Shown piece by piece: positions 26,086 to 37,240 of a DNA stretch of 64,000 nt (position 1 is its first letter; each line of letters begins with the position of its first letter). The DNA comes from Epiperipatus broadwayi (taxonomy: Eukaryota; Onychophora; Udeonychophora; Euonychophora; Peripatidae). The notes below the pieces were generated by a model. The model did not search any database and had not been told where the DNA came from. It saw only the letters and a program-made list of their open reading frames with translations. The stretch spans positions 4,798,133 through 4,862,132 of the forward strand of contig JAQFVV010012489.1 of assembly GCA_028023455.1 (NCBI GenBank), given 5' to 3'. Both the position numbers and the translations under genes were made by a program.

Positions 26086-27064
26086 TTACTGCAAAAATAA
26101 TATCCTCTCTTGAGCCAAAATAAATGATAAAATACTTTAAATTTATTTACTATTTTATATAACAAATGAGATATAACAAATCAGGATAGAGTGGTCTTCT
26201 TTAATTATGTACTTCAAATTGTGATCCCATTTATAACATAATAAATATGTGTGTATGCTATCTTCTGTTATAACCAGAAAATATATCACTCGGTCATTGC
26301 TTGCCCTATGTAAAAGAATGAAAATGAGCCCTGGAGTTGGGAATCATTTGTAATTGAATAAAATATAAATAAAAAAATACTAATTTTATAGTGCCCTATG
26401 AATAATAGTGTCCTATGAATAATAGTGTCATTTTTAATAAAATGAATATAATAAACTATGCTAAATGAATACCAACCACCTAAATAATTATTCATAATAT
26501 AACAATCTTTTATCTAATCACATATCTGACTGTTAACTCTACTAAAACAAAACAGTGATGATAATATTTATTATAGCAGAATCCATTCGAATTGCATTTT
26601 GAATAATAGAAAACAAACAAAATCATTATTTCAAATACCCTAAATAAAATCCTTTCATAAAATCCATCAAAATAAAGCAATTAAATATCATTGTCTCAAA
26701 ACAATGATATATGCTTAAGATATATTTCACTTATAATCTAATGAAAAAAATACAATTCTTTCAACAATTAAATTCTAATATATCTATCAAATGAAATATT
26801 ATTTATAATAATATAAACTTATACTAAAAAACTTAACAACGTTCTTATCTAAAAAAACCAATTCATGAATGATTAAAGTAATAGCTTTAGTATCTCTTAT
26901 AAGATCACAATATTCATAATATCTAAATAGATATATGACCCAATAATTAATTTTAAATCCTAGTTTAATAAAATGATAAATAATACTAACTCAGCCATGT
27001 TATACTCATATATTAATAATGATGTAATATCAATAAACCTATAACTATAATGTCTAGTTATACC

Positions 27065-27275
27065 AGTATATAAATCAGTAGATTTCTAATGAATATTTAC
27101 TTAAATACAATTAAGAGATTCAAACTCAGATTTTCACACAACACTTAGCTCTCCATGCCATCTCATATAGCTGACCCACCTGATCACATACATGTTGAAA
27201 GGATAAATAATCACCAACATACATTCATATATTGGCGATTATTTATCTTTTCAAAATATATGTGATCAGTTGGGT
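27065..27275 (-). mobile_element. tRNA-like SINE, body followed by A/B-box half, with hairpin
   Basis: On minus, a segment with TTGGTGATTATTTATCC, TCAACATGTATGTGATCA is followed by a tRNA-like half: TGAGATGGCATGG as a candidate A box, then GAGTTTGAATC as a B box. The same order is seen on plus at 40566-40690. A partial inverted copy of the body (27232-27275, GCGATTATTTATC..GTGATCAG) lies just outside, giving a 45-bp hairpin. Diverged. Confidence 0.55.
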
Positions 27276-27279
27276 AAGC

Positions 27280-27512
27280 AATATGACTATATAATCTAAT
27301 GAGCTTGGATTGAAAATATTATAGTGTTTTTAATTTAAGGATCATAGTTTTGTAGTTAATTAAAAGTAAAATGTGGCTGCTGGAGGGTTGCATTAGATCC
27401 TAAAATCTAAGTTCAGTGCTCTCAGATCCAAGGCTCTTTACTGATGAAGGCCACAAGCCAGAAACTAGTCTGGGGATATTGGATGAGTAGGCACTAGATG
27501 GGGATTTTATGC
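27280..27512 (+). repeat. family A, copy 3
   Basis: This plus-strand copy has the spacer (AATGAGCTTGGATTGAAAAT, TATAGTGTTTT, GTGGCTGCTGGAGGGTTGCA), then CTCAGATCCAAGGCTC, then the core to GGGGATTTTATGC, where it stops abruptly. It shows that the spacer and core are parts of one unit of about 0.5 kb. Confidence 0.9.
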
Positions 27513-27836
27513 TTGTTTTTATTATCAAAGATACTTTCATCATTTTGAAAACCATAGAAAATTACAAATAACAAATGCCCAATACAAACAATGTTGCCAT
27601 GGAAAATGAAAAGGATTTGCATTTGGATATATGGATAACTTATTCCAAGGTAATTATGCTGATGGGTTGAATCCCAGATAATTGTGGTGGATTTTGTAAA
27701 GTAAATTTCAGTCATCTTGAAAAATATATTTTACCAGTTGCTAAGAACAATAACAAATGCTATTATCCAATGATAAAAGAGTAAACAGAAATATAATCAA
27801 ACACAACATGATTCAGGTCACACCATAGATGGGGAA

Positions 27837-28043
27837 ATGTGCACTTGCTGTGATTTAGCATATTTTAAGCTCAGAAATTGTGTGCTTCAATTAAAGTATG
27901 ACAATCCTGTATGGCAGAAAGAAGAAATCAAGTATGTGTTCAATGATATACAATCCATTCCTGAATTCTATTATCAAGCAGCAGTAGCAGAAAAAAGACT
28001 ACAGAAAGCAATAATTATTAAAAGAATAAAACACAGAAAGTAA
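27837..28043 (+). other. unrecognised 68-codon open frame
   Basis: The frame begins MCTCCDLAYFKLRNC and ends with a basic KRIKHRK tail. Its composition (W, C, Y, E spread throughout) is more protein-like than surrounding shadow frames. No family is recognised, and no continuation is seen downstream, where the DNA becomes A-rich. It could be an old transposon fragment. Confidence 0.2.
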
Positions 28044-29007
28044 AACATGTTATATACAAAAGCTACACAAAAAAATAAACTTATCTAAAAAAACTGAGAC
28101 CACATAACTACAAAAAAAAACAGTTCATATTTATAGGAAGATTTTATAGAAGCAGCTGTCCAGATAGAAAATAATGTTTTGTTGGTTCTGGATAAGAAAA
28201 AGATAAAAAATCTACACATTGCAAAATAAAAAGGCCTTTACAAAATATGAAGAGGATAAATATAGAACAAAAGAAATTTAATAATGTCACAGATTAAAAA
28301 AACAGGATATTAAAAGTATCCCAAAAAGTTTAAAAGGCAAATCAATGCCACAAATAATAAAACTAAGATGTACTAAATGATTGATTTATACATATGATAA
28401 ATTTACAGATAAGGCAAACTTCAAATAATGTTTTAGAAGCATCAAAAATATGTTGGCTATTGTCAAAATATGCAGAACAAAGTTATACTGCCATGATATA
28501 ATCTAATGTATCCTATGCTGAATTGATTTCATTTTTTGTAAAAAAGTATGCATGTATCTGATATGATATTTAAATTATATATTTGTGTGCAAAAATTATG
28601 TGGCAAAAAATCTAAACTAATAGAAATGTAATTACAAAGGTAAAATAAGAAAGAAAAATCCTTATTAAAAGCAAAATAATAATTACTATATAAATATAAG
28701 TATTTTTCTTTTCTTCATTTCAAAATAACATTTTGTAATTACTTTTTTCAAAACATATGTAAGAAAAAAGTAGAAATTAAACATAGAATTTATTTTTGCT
28801 TACTTAGTTAATAAGATTGTTGAGATGATAAAAAAAACTTGTATTGTCTATTATAACATTGTTAATTATTATGAAAAAAGAAAGAAAATAAGAAAGTAGA
28901 GAGCCACATCTAAAATCACTTAATTTCTTGAAGTCTGAAAAGGGAGTTGACCTCTTTTATGTAGGCACATAGCTACTTGAACTTCTTAAAAATACATGTT
29001 CAATAGA

Positions 29008-29910
29008 GGCAAACCTTTCCATACAGTAGCACCACTCAGTGCAAGCCAGATCATTTAATGGATGCAGAAAGGTGTGTGACAAAAATCTGTATTTAGTGCT
29101 TACTCATACAATATTGCAAAACTGGATTTTAGTTTGTGGTTTCATTTGTGAGAGCCTTGGATCTGAGAGCACCTAGATCGTAGGATCTAATGCAACTCTC
29201 CAAACACCACAATTTGCTTTTTTAGCTAACTGTAAAGCTAACTATAGTGCTCTCAGATCTAAAGCTTCTCACTGATGAAAGTCACAAGCTAAAAAAATAG
29301 CCTAGGGATATTGGATGAATAGGCACTAAATACAGATTTTATGCACAAGCTGTCCTGCATCATTGATGACTCTGGCTTGCACTGAGTGGCACTACTATAT
29401 GGAGAGTTTTTTCTCTGTGAAAACAGTTTGTGTAAGCATAAAGAATAGTGATCACATGATGTTTGATGGCTAATACCAATCCTTCCTAGTAGGAATGGTG
29501 ACTGTGGTTATTACAAAATGAAAGACACCAAAAGGTATGGATGCTGAACTGAGTTCAGATCTATACATGTATACAAGCTGATGAGCTTAGATTTAAAACA
29601 TTATTTTGTTTTTATTTTGGACTCAAAGCTTAATAATTAGCTAAAAAAATAAAAGGTGGCTGCGAACAGTTGGTGCAATGCTCTCAGATCCAAGGCTCCT
29701 CACTGATGAAAGGCACGAGCTAAAAACTAGTCTGGGATATTGAATGAGTAGGCACTAGATAGGAATTTTATGCACAAACTTTCCTGCATTCATTGATTTT
29801 TCTGGATTGCATTGAGTGGTGCTACTGTATGGAAAGTTTTCTCTTTGTGGAAACAGCTTGTATAGCATAAATAATAGGATCATGTGATGTTTGATGGTTT
29901 AATATATGTC
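29008..29910. repeat. family A, copies 4-6: palindrome plus tandem unit
   Basis: A minus-orientation core at 29015-29200 (CCATACAGTAGCACCACTCA..) faces a plus-orientation core at 29255-29405 (..CTTGCACTGAGTGGCACTAC). This makes an imperfect palindrome of about 390 bp centred near 29215. The plus unit then continues through the spacer (GGTTATTACAAAATGAAAGA, GAACTGAGTTCAGATCTAT, GGTGGCTGCGAAC). At about 29675 it enters a second plus-orientation core, ending near 29850-29910. The A-spacer-A arrangement gives a repeat period of about 420 bp. Confidence 0.88.
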
Positions 29911-29919
29911 AAGTAGCAT

Positions 29920-31170
29920 AATATGTTCAAGTAAGAATCTAAAGAAATTATTTTTTATTGGAGTTTAAATATTGAATTTTATTTTAAAAGTGAAGTTAAC
30001 TTGATAAATTTTATAACAAACTAAATTCTGGCAGCAAGGAATAAATTATTGTGAAAACTGTAAAAATTTCAAGACTTCAGAGGCAGCTATGAATGCCATC
30101 TAAATGAAATCTATTACTGGATAAAACTTAAATTCATAAATCCTCATTTTTCAAACTTTTATAACTAATGTTTTAAGCATTCCACAAATATATTAGGCCA
30201 ATAAAATAAATCTTTATTGACTTCTATTAAATATTTATTGTTTTATATTATTTATTAAGAAAATAAGAACAAAATTGAATAAATGTTAAATAAATGTAAA
30301 TTCTGCTAAATAAAATTGACAATACTGTCTGTTGCTAATGTAGTACATCATATATAATAAGTAAATTGATAATTTGTAATCCTGATTGGAGTATTTATTA
30401 TTGAGACATCATTGTAATTGCATGTCTGATTAGAAATATTTATAAATTATATTCATGATAATTTAAATACCAAACTGTATTGTATGTCTGTTCATTTCCT
30501 CTCAATCACACAGTGAGTATTAATAAATATTATAAAACATGATATTAAAATTAAGAATTGTTAAAAACATTAAGGTATGAAAAGTTTGGTTATTTAAAAA
30601 TATGTTTTAAAAATAATAAAGTAATATATGAAATTGAAACTGGAATTACTCCTTACATGTTACTTCTAAATTAATCATTATGAGAGTGAATATCCTTTAT
30701 CAATATGTTAAAGTAAAGTTTCTATATATAGATTTCCATTACTAATACAATTAGGAAATCAGATAAAAAGAATAAAGTATTGTTCTTAATGAAGATGTTG
30801 TAATTATATGATGAAATAATTGGATGTTTTGTTTAGAATTGAGATATGAAAATGCTGATTTGAGTAATGTAGAACTGATTTTGTTAACGATTCCAAATTG
30901 TAAATATTTTTAACTTTATTACTATATGGCCTAGTTTTGTTTAATCTTATATGCAGCTATATTTGTCAAACATTATTTTTTCTTAGATTGAAGTTGTTAA
31001 CATTGTATGTATGGTAATGCATGCTAGGATTTTGATTTTATTAATTTTTAAAACATCTCTCGTAAAGTATCCTTTTATATTAATTTAAATCAATATTAAA
31101 TTTAAAATAAAGTGATTTGTAAAGAAGTAATATTTTCTTAAGCATAAATAACATACAGACTTGTTTGCAG
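29920..31170. other. AT-rich DNA, nothing recognised
   Basis: No reading frame, repeat match or structured element seen between the family A cluster and the 175-bp hairpin. Confidence 0.6.
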
Positions 31171-31183
31171 TAGTAACTTTGAA

Positions 31184-31358
31184 CATATGATACCATTTTC
31201 AACTTTCTTATACACTAAACAATACTGTTTTTTACACCAAAACTTTACTCTTACAGAAATCTCTGATAATGATTGCACAACAGTTGGAACTGTAAGAGTA
31301 AAGTTTTAGTGTAAAAGTAGTATTAAGTGTATAAGAATGTTGGAAATGGTATCATATG
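31184..31358. mobile_element. 175-bp hairpin MITE
   Basis: The left arm starts CATATGATACCATTTTC at 31184 and runs to about 31256. The right arm runs from about 31291 to GAAATGGTATCATATG ending at 31358. The arms of about 70 bp are nearly complementary (for example ACTTTACTCTTACA with TGTAAGAGTAAAGT) around a loop of roughly 35 bp. This is the foldback form of a small non-autonomous DNA element. A separate direct repeat TAGTAACTTTGAA lies at 31171-31183 and again at about 31412-31424. Confidence 0.8.
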
Positions 31359-31689
31359 TAAATATAGAAATCAATACATAAAGAAAGAAGGAAGAGGAAA
31401 AAAATTGTATTAGTAACTTTGAAGGTATATTGTTTTCTCTACACCACCAACAGAAATAAATAACTTGCTGCAAGTTTAAATAAGTGAAATTATTTAATTA
31501 AAGGCTAGCTGAATTAACCAGGCAACAGTAATGTTACACAGATATTATTTGCTAATCATTAGTGGTATTTATTTTTAAGGAAAAGCTATTAACTGAATTT
31601 GGCAAAGCAGCTGAATATTTAACCTAACTTATATATTTAACAAACAGCAGCATCATTAGCAACCATTATCTTTTTTATTCCAAAAGTAA

Positions 31690-31955
31690 AAATATTCCAG
31701 ATTGTTTCTAGTCTATGGCTTTCATCTGTGAGGAGGATCAAATCTGAGGACATGTGAGGCCTCTCACTGATGAAAGCTTTAAGTTAGAAACTAATCTAAA
31801 AACAACAGATATGTAGGCACAAGATAGGGACTTTATGTATAAACCTTCTAGCATGCATTGATTACTATAGTTGGCACTACTAAATGGAGAGTTTACTATT
31901 GTTTTAACAGCTTGTGTAGGTGTAGGAAATGGTGATAATGTGATGTTTTTGATGG
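31690..31955 (+). repeat. family A, copy 7, diverged
   Basis: The core can be followed as AGGCCTCTCACTGATGAAAG, AGTTAGAAACTAATCT, TAGGCACAAGATAGGGA, CATGCATTGATTACTA and GGCACTACTAAATGGAGAG, with many substitutions. A short inverted piece (TTGTTTCTAGTCTATGGCTT) precedes it, so this copy also retains part of a palindrome. Confidence 0.75.
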
Positions 31956-32002
31956 TTTAAAGTAAAAAAATTAAAAAAAAGTTTCATTTTTAATATTACA
32001 TT

Positions 32003-32096
32003 TTTTTTATGTGTCAAAGCATCGGCCGGGAACTGAACCCCGGGACAACTGCTTGTAAGGCGGCTGTGCTAACCACTCGCCGCCAACGCTTGACAA
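32003..32096 (-). mobile_element. tRNA-sized SINE, copy 1, with 14-bp target duplication
   Basis: On minus, a 72-nt tRNA-like body (about 32018-32089) starts GCGTTGG and ends CCGATGC, which pair as a 7-bp acceptor stem with two G-U type pairs. GTGGTTAGCA forms the D arm and A-box end, CTTACAA the anticodon loop (UAC if read as a tRNA), and GGTTCAGTTCC the B box. The T loop is one base too long. Beyond the body comes TTGACACAT and an A8 tail. The flanks 31995-32008 and 32097-32110 are identical (ATTACATTTTTTTT on plus). This indicates retrotransposition by a LINE enzyme. It is not a functional tRNA gene. Confidence 0.85.
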
Positions 32097-32789
32097 ATTA
32101 CATTTTTTTTGTTATAAACTAATTATGTTTTAAAGAACTACATATTAAATAAAATATATAAAATTAAATAAATGATTAATAATGTAAAACATGTTTTAAA
32201 CTTTATTATATTCTTTAATATTACCTTTTTAACAAATACTTGATATTAAATTTAGATCTCTTGGAATATATTAATTTGTAATTTTCATTTGTAATTTCCA
32301 GTTTAATTTTCATAATGGATGACTCAGTAATATAATAGATGGTCAGATTTCAGTTTCAAATGCATATACTAGTTTATTAATTTTAAAACTGATTGTTAAG
32401 TCACATGACTTTTCATAATTTTTTTTTACAATATTTAATTTTAGTATCAGATGTTTTATAATATATTAATAAAGTGCTTTAAAAACTATTTTTATTGTTT
32501 TTTTATTTATTAGAAATTTTATGAATGTTTTATTGAAAAATTTTTATTATTTACAATCATTTATCAGATCATAACAATATCAAGCCTTTATCCTGATGGC
32601 TATATTAGTAGTGAGTGAGTCTTAAGAGATAAATGTTTGGATTATAAAGAATATGTCAGAGATATTAAGTGCTTTTATTGATATGGGGTATGCTTAAGGT
32701 AGAATACAATATATAATTACCATTAGGCAAGGTTTTGAAATATTTCAAAACAAAAATTTTTCTCATGATGTAAATTACAGTACTAAGCC

Positions 32790-33836
32790 AAGAAACATCA
32801 CATGATCACCATTTCTTATGCTTGCTTATAACTGTTATTAAGACAGGAAAAATTCTCTATACAGTATTGCCATTCAGTGCAAGCCAGAGTAATCAATGGA
32901 TTCCAAAAGACTTGTGCATAAAATCCCAAAGAGTTGTGCATAAAATCCCTATCTAGTGCCTACTCATCCAATATCCCCAGACTAGTTTCTGGCTTGTGGC
33001 CTTTGTCAGTGAGGAGCCTTGGATCTGACAGTACTGCACCTTGATCTTAGGAACTAATGCAACTCTTCAGCAGCCACATTTTATCTCTACTTAATTACAA
33101 AATTATAAGTCTTAAATTAAAAAAAAACACTATAATATTTTCAATCCAAGCTCATTAGCTTATATAGTTATATAGGGCTGAACTCAGTTCAGTACTTATA
33201 CATTTTGATGTCTTTGGTTCTTTAATAACCATTATCATTACTATTCTATTAGGCAAAATTGGTTTTAAGCCAATAAACATCACACGATCACCATTTCTTA
33301 TGTTTTCTTATAACTGTTATTAAAACAGGCAAAATTCTCCATACAGTATGAGTTTTCTGCTTTAATAAAAGTTATAAGCAAGCGTAAGAAATCAGCATCA
33401 TGTGATGTTTATTGGCTTAAAACCAATCCTGCCTAATAGAATAGTGATGGTTGTGGTTATTAAAGAACCAAAGACACAAAAAGGTATAGGTACTGAATTG
33501 AGTTCAGATCTATGTGACTATATAAGCTAATGAGCCTGGATTGAAAATATTATAGTGTTTTCAATTTAAGACTCATAGTTTTGTAGTTAAGTAGAGATTA
33601 AAGATAGCTGCTGGAGGGTTGCACTAGATCCTAAGATCTAGGTGCATTACTGTAAGATTTAAGGCTCATCACTGATGAAGAGCACAAGCCAGAAACTAGT
33701 CTGGGGCTATTGGATGAGTAGGCACTAGATAGGAATTTTATGCACAAGCCTTCTGGCATCCATTTATTGCTCTGACTTACACTGAGTGGCAATACTGTAT
33801 GGAGAATTTTTCCCTGTTTTACAGTACTATAAGCTA
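32790..33836. repeat. family A, copies 8-9: giant palindrome with arms near 0.5 kb
   Basis: A complete minus-orientation unit (about 32830-33345) is followed within a few bases by a complete plus-orientation unit (33352-33836). Core, CTCAGATCC-type segment, spacer and outer TTATAACTGTTATTAA segment all mirror each other about a centre near 33348. An extra 33-bp direct duplication (GTTGTGCATAAAATCCC twice) lies at 32916-32955 in the left arm only. The right arm continues to CCTGTTTTACAGTA before unique DNA resumes. The transcript of either strand would fold into one long hairpin. Confidence 0.92.
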
Positions 33837-33866
33837 TCAAATAAATAGACTTTGGGGTCAACATAT

Positions 33867-35500
33867 TGTAATGGTCAAATATTGTGCCATTCGCTACATT
33901 CGTGGAACAAAATCTAGAACTCTGATAAATCATCCTAAGGCTGACCAGTTTTATGGTTGTGGAAGCCATGACTCCGGCCTAACCGCCCTAACCCTAGTTC
34001 CTCTACCATTGCTCAGAGGTTTACTACCTTGTGGATGACACAGTTGAGGCCACAGCAGTATTTCCCTTCTTCACATGCTGACAGTAGCACAACAGTAGAA
34101 CAAAAGACTGTGGTATTTCAGCATTTTAGCATGTATAGGTATTTAGATATCGTGTGGCTAAGATATTCATAAATTAAACAATAAACTAAATATCAATAAC
34201 TAATCATAAATAATTATTAAACTAAGAAATGATTTTGAGTTGGTGAGCAAGATTAAGATGTACATCCAATTTAAGTTTAAATTCAATTTAATAAAAGTTA
34301 AGTTTGAAATGATAAATAAACAAAATTATAATGGTTATATGGTTGTACTCACATGCAGGTTGTTAAAGGATGTTTACATTAAAATTGGATTCACACGCAA
34401 GTGATGATTTTAGATATAATTTTACATGACTGAGTTTTGCATGGTTTGGTTTACATATATAGTATATAGATAAAATCACTCGCAGGTGATTATGAACTTT
34501 AGGTTACAATTCAAATTACAAAGTATGCACTTCCGGTTTATATATAGCATTAAATCACACACAGGTGATTATGACTTCTAAGTTACAAATTAGTTTATTT
34601 AGCTATATATATATATATATGTTAATCTATCACTCACAGGTGATGAAATTATAATACATTTAGATTTACATTTTCATGAGGTTTAATATTATTTTATGAC
34701 TAAATGTCTTTTGCTCATGATTATCTATGCCTAGTTTATGCTATTTAATTGAGTATAGATCTGCTTTAATACTTAGTGGAACTGATAATAATGAATTATA
34801 AAGAACATAGTATTTAAAATAAGCATGAATAACTAATGTACTCTCTATATAGATAATTTTCCTATCAATCTGGATTCAAATTCAGATCAATGCTGAAATA
34901 ATAATAAATGGCGGGATGACCTGATTATGGGCAGCCAGAATTCAGATACCTTTGCGTATATAAAACATATAACTCTGGGTCCCTGGGTCTCATATATGTA
35001 CCTTTTTCATGGGATTTTTACCAAGTAATGGTTCCCTTCAACCGAACTCATTGCTGTGAATTAGGAGGACTTTTAGTCCAGATGATCGAGCAATTTATTT
35101 TAAGTGGGAGTCTTATGCTCTGTGTGAGTCTCATGCTCCATTATTAAGGATGCAGAATGGGTTGGCACATACTAATCACCATCTGAGGAAGATAATTGCC
35201 TGAACTAAATGTACTGGTGTAGCCCTAACACATACACCCAGTAAAGAAATGCAGCAATAAGTGAGTTATGCCATAGCATTTCTAAAGGACACATATGCAC
35301 CGCTGACAACATAATTATATACTAAAATTTAAGATGCTAATTCTAGTTTCCTTCATGAAACTACTCAGCATCAGTTCATATAGTAGTATTTTTAATTATA
35401 CTATTAAAGAATATTTATAAATCCAGGTTATAAGGCTATCTATATAGGCTTTTATTTATTTATGGAGAACTACAGCATAGTAAGGGGAAATTACAATATT
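33867..35500 (+). mobile_element. LTR-like repeat family D, copy 2 (non-coding)
   Basis: It opens TGTAATGGTCA, 31 bp after the family A palindrome ends, and aligns with 652-2000 in the same orientation. It is GC-richer at its start (CTCCGGCCTAACCGCCCTAA, TTGTGGATGACACAGTTGA). It may extend to about 36915, where the DNA is again moderately GC-rich (36440-36720), but matches there to copy 1 are not clear. No long open frame exists. Confidence 0.55.
34385..34650. repeat. four dispersed ATCAC-N-CAGGTGAT boxes within family D copy 2
   Basis: TTCACACGCAAGTGATGA, ATCACTCGCAGGTGATTA, ATCACACACAGGTGATTA and ATCACTCACAGGTGATGA occur at about 34391, 34475, 34554 and 34627. Spacing is about 75-85 bp. 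Each box is itself a short palindrome, and TTA-GTTACAA type flanks are shared by two units, so this is a decayed tandem array. Copy 1 of family D does not obviously keep these boxes. Confidence 0.7.
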
Positions 35501-37240
35501 AAAATTTATAGATTTATGCTGAATTTTATCATCCAACTAGATATCACTTAAATATCACATTTTAAAGCAAATCTAATCGATAAGTTTATAGTTATATCTC
35601 AATCAAAAGATTTTATTCATTTCAAAATGGGTTTTTAGTTTGTGCATTAATCCACGCAACATTACACATATATAGTTGAGAATCTAGATTTACTTCTCAC
35701 TAATGACTTAATTACAAATAAAACCTGGTTTTGGATACATATAGCAAAAACAATAAAATAAGTAAAATTTAATAAGATTTGGCATAGATTTAGAAAATGC
35801 AATATATATATAAGATTTCACACAAGTGGAATCTGAAATTTAAATTTAGCATATTTTAAAAGAAGTTTCTGTAACGCTATTTGGTATTTGATTGATTTAG
35901 TTTAAAAGTTAGAAGTTGTTTATAATTAACGAAAGCAATTATTATCGTCAACTTAAACTATATATAAAAACTGAGAATTTTGATTATTACTCTAAAATAG
36001 ATTATTTAACAAAAGTTATTAAACATTGAATATAAATGATTTTAAACAATTAAATTAAGTGCGCAAAACTAAATCAATCATACATAAGTAAGCCAAGACA
36101 TAAGATATTTGACTTAATAAATTAAATGTTTTTATCAAATTAATATGCAACTCAGGAAACTAGGTAGGGAAACAAATTAAATTTGGAACTACTCAGGAAA
36201 TAAATTTAGAAAACTTAGGAAATAATCCATAAAAAAAACTTAGGAAACAATTCAGGCAAACTGAGGAAATAATTCAGGCAAGATTTTGAATGAAATTAAG
36301 GAAAATACAATTACATTTAGAACAACTTTAGTTACATTATTTTTACAATTATTATGGCCATTACCTTAAAATTAGCTAGCATTTTAGATTTGAGTTTAGC
36401 TGAAGATTTAATATTTGAAGGAATGATTACCATTATTTTCTCTTATCTCTGCTGGCTAGTTTTTTTTTCATCTTCGGACATCTTTAGGTAGTTACAGCTG
36501 TTTCTCCATATCCTTCAGCATCAGGTAGCTTCTCATCGGGCAGAAAGACAAGATTTTGGGCCTCTTACCCCGACATGATAATTATTAAATTTCTTCAGTA
36601 CTTTATTAAAATTACAAATCTGAATGTGAGTGCCAAATGCCTTCTAAAATGGCTGCTGTAGCTTATATATCGCTACCCTCTCTCTTTCATTATATTATTT
36701 TCTTAGATAAGTTTTCCTAGCTTGTTTGCCTACTTCAAGCAATCATGGAAGCCTGCTGTGCAAACTTTTAATTAGGTCAAAAAAATCTGAGTGACACGCT
36801 GTAATTTATGCAATCTTTTATTTTAATTCCAATTTTAATTCTAAATACAAATTTGGTCAATCTTATATCAGAAAAGATTAACTCTTCTGGTGTCGCTTTG
36901 GCTAGAAAAACAAATGTAACATTTGTGAAAAACATTTTGTTTTATATGTAACTCGACCATTTTAATTTACTGATATATGCAGAATTATACAATTTCAAAT
37001 ATAACTAACTTAATAAATATTTCAAAATAAAGAAATCTTAATATTTTAAATCCTATTAACATTAATCTTCTAGCATATATGTAGTCTAAAGTTACACATA
37101 CAACTCGCTTTTCATTTAATTATTATTAAAATATATATGTGTGTATCTTAGAGATTTATGTCTTTATAAATGTGCATTTCTCTATATGTAAATATATACG
37201 CACACATACATGATTGGCATTATTTAAGTTTAAATTTAGG
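35500..37240. other. unassigned; possibly the rest of family D copy 2
   Basis: 36170-36290 has repeats of an AGGAAA(C/T)AA-type phrase (GGAAACTAGG, GGAAATAAAT, GGAAATAATC, GGAAACAATTCAGG). 36440-36720 is GC-richer (CATCGGGCAGAAAGACAAG, AAAATGGCTGCTG). No coding signal. Confidence 0.4.

Larger units (their letters stand above)
18320..26110 (-). mobile_element. Ty3/gypsy retrotransposon, degraded and interrupted
   Basis: Decayed gag then pol domains lie in the standard order on minus: coiled-coil gag N-terminus, capsid-like segment, possible nucleocapsid, protease, RT, RNase H, integrase. Integrase after RNase H is the Ty3/gypsy order and rules out Copia. Every domain has stops or frameshifts, so the element is dead. 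A 2.65-kb foreign block (family C, 21825-24471) sits between the gag open frame and the rest. Flanking LTRs were not identified, so the outer limits are approximate. Confidence 0.85.

Noticed and set aside
32018-32089. Functional tRNA-Val (UAC)
   Set aside because: Acceptor stem is good, but the T loop is one base long, the anticodon stem has a mismatch, and a target duplication with A-tail marks it as a retrotransposed copy.
33631-34038. 112-codon minus and 79-codon plus frames
   Set aside because: They run across the family A/family D boundary and have no domain; chance frames in repeats.
34980-35230. Possible host exon in family D copy 2
   Set aside because: Stops in all frames and matching anchors in copy 1 at 1400-1590 show it is repeat.
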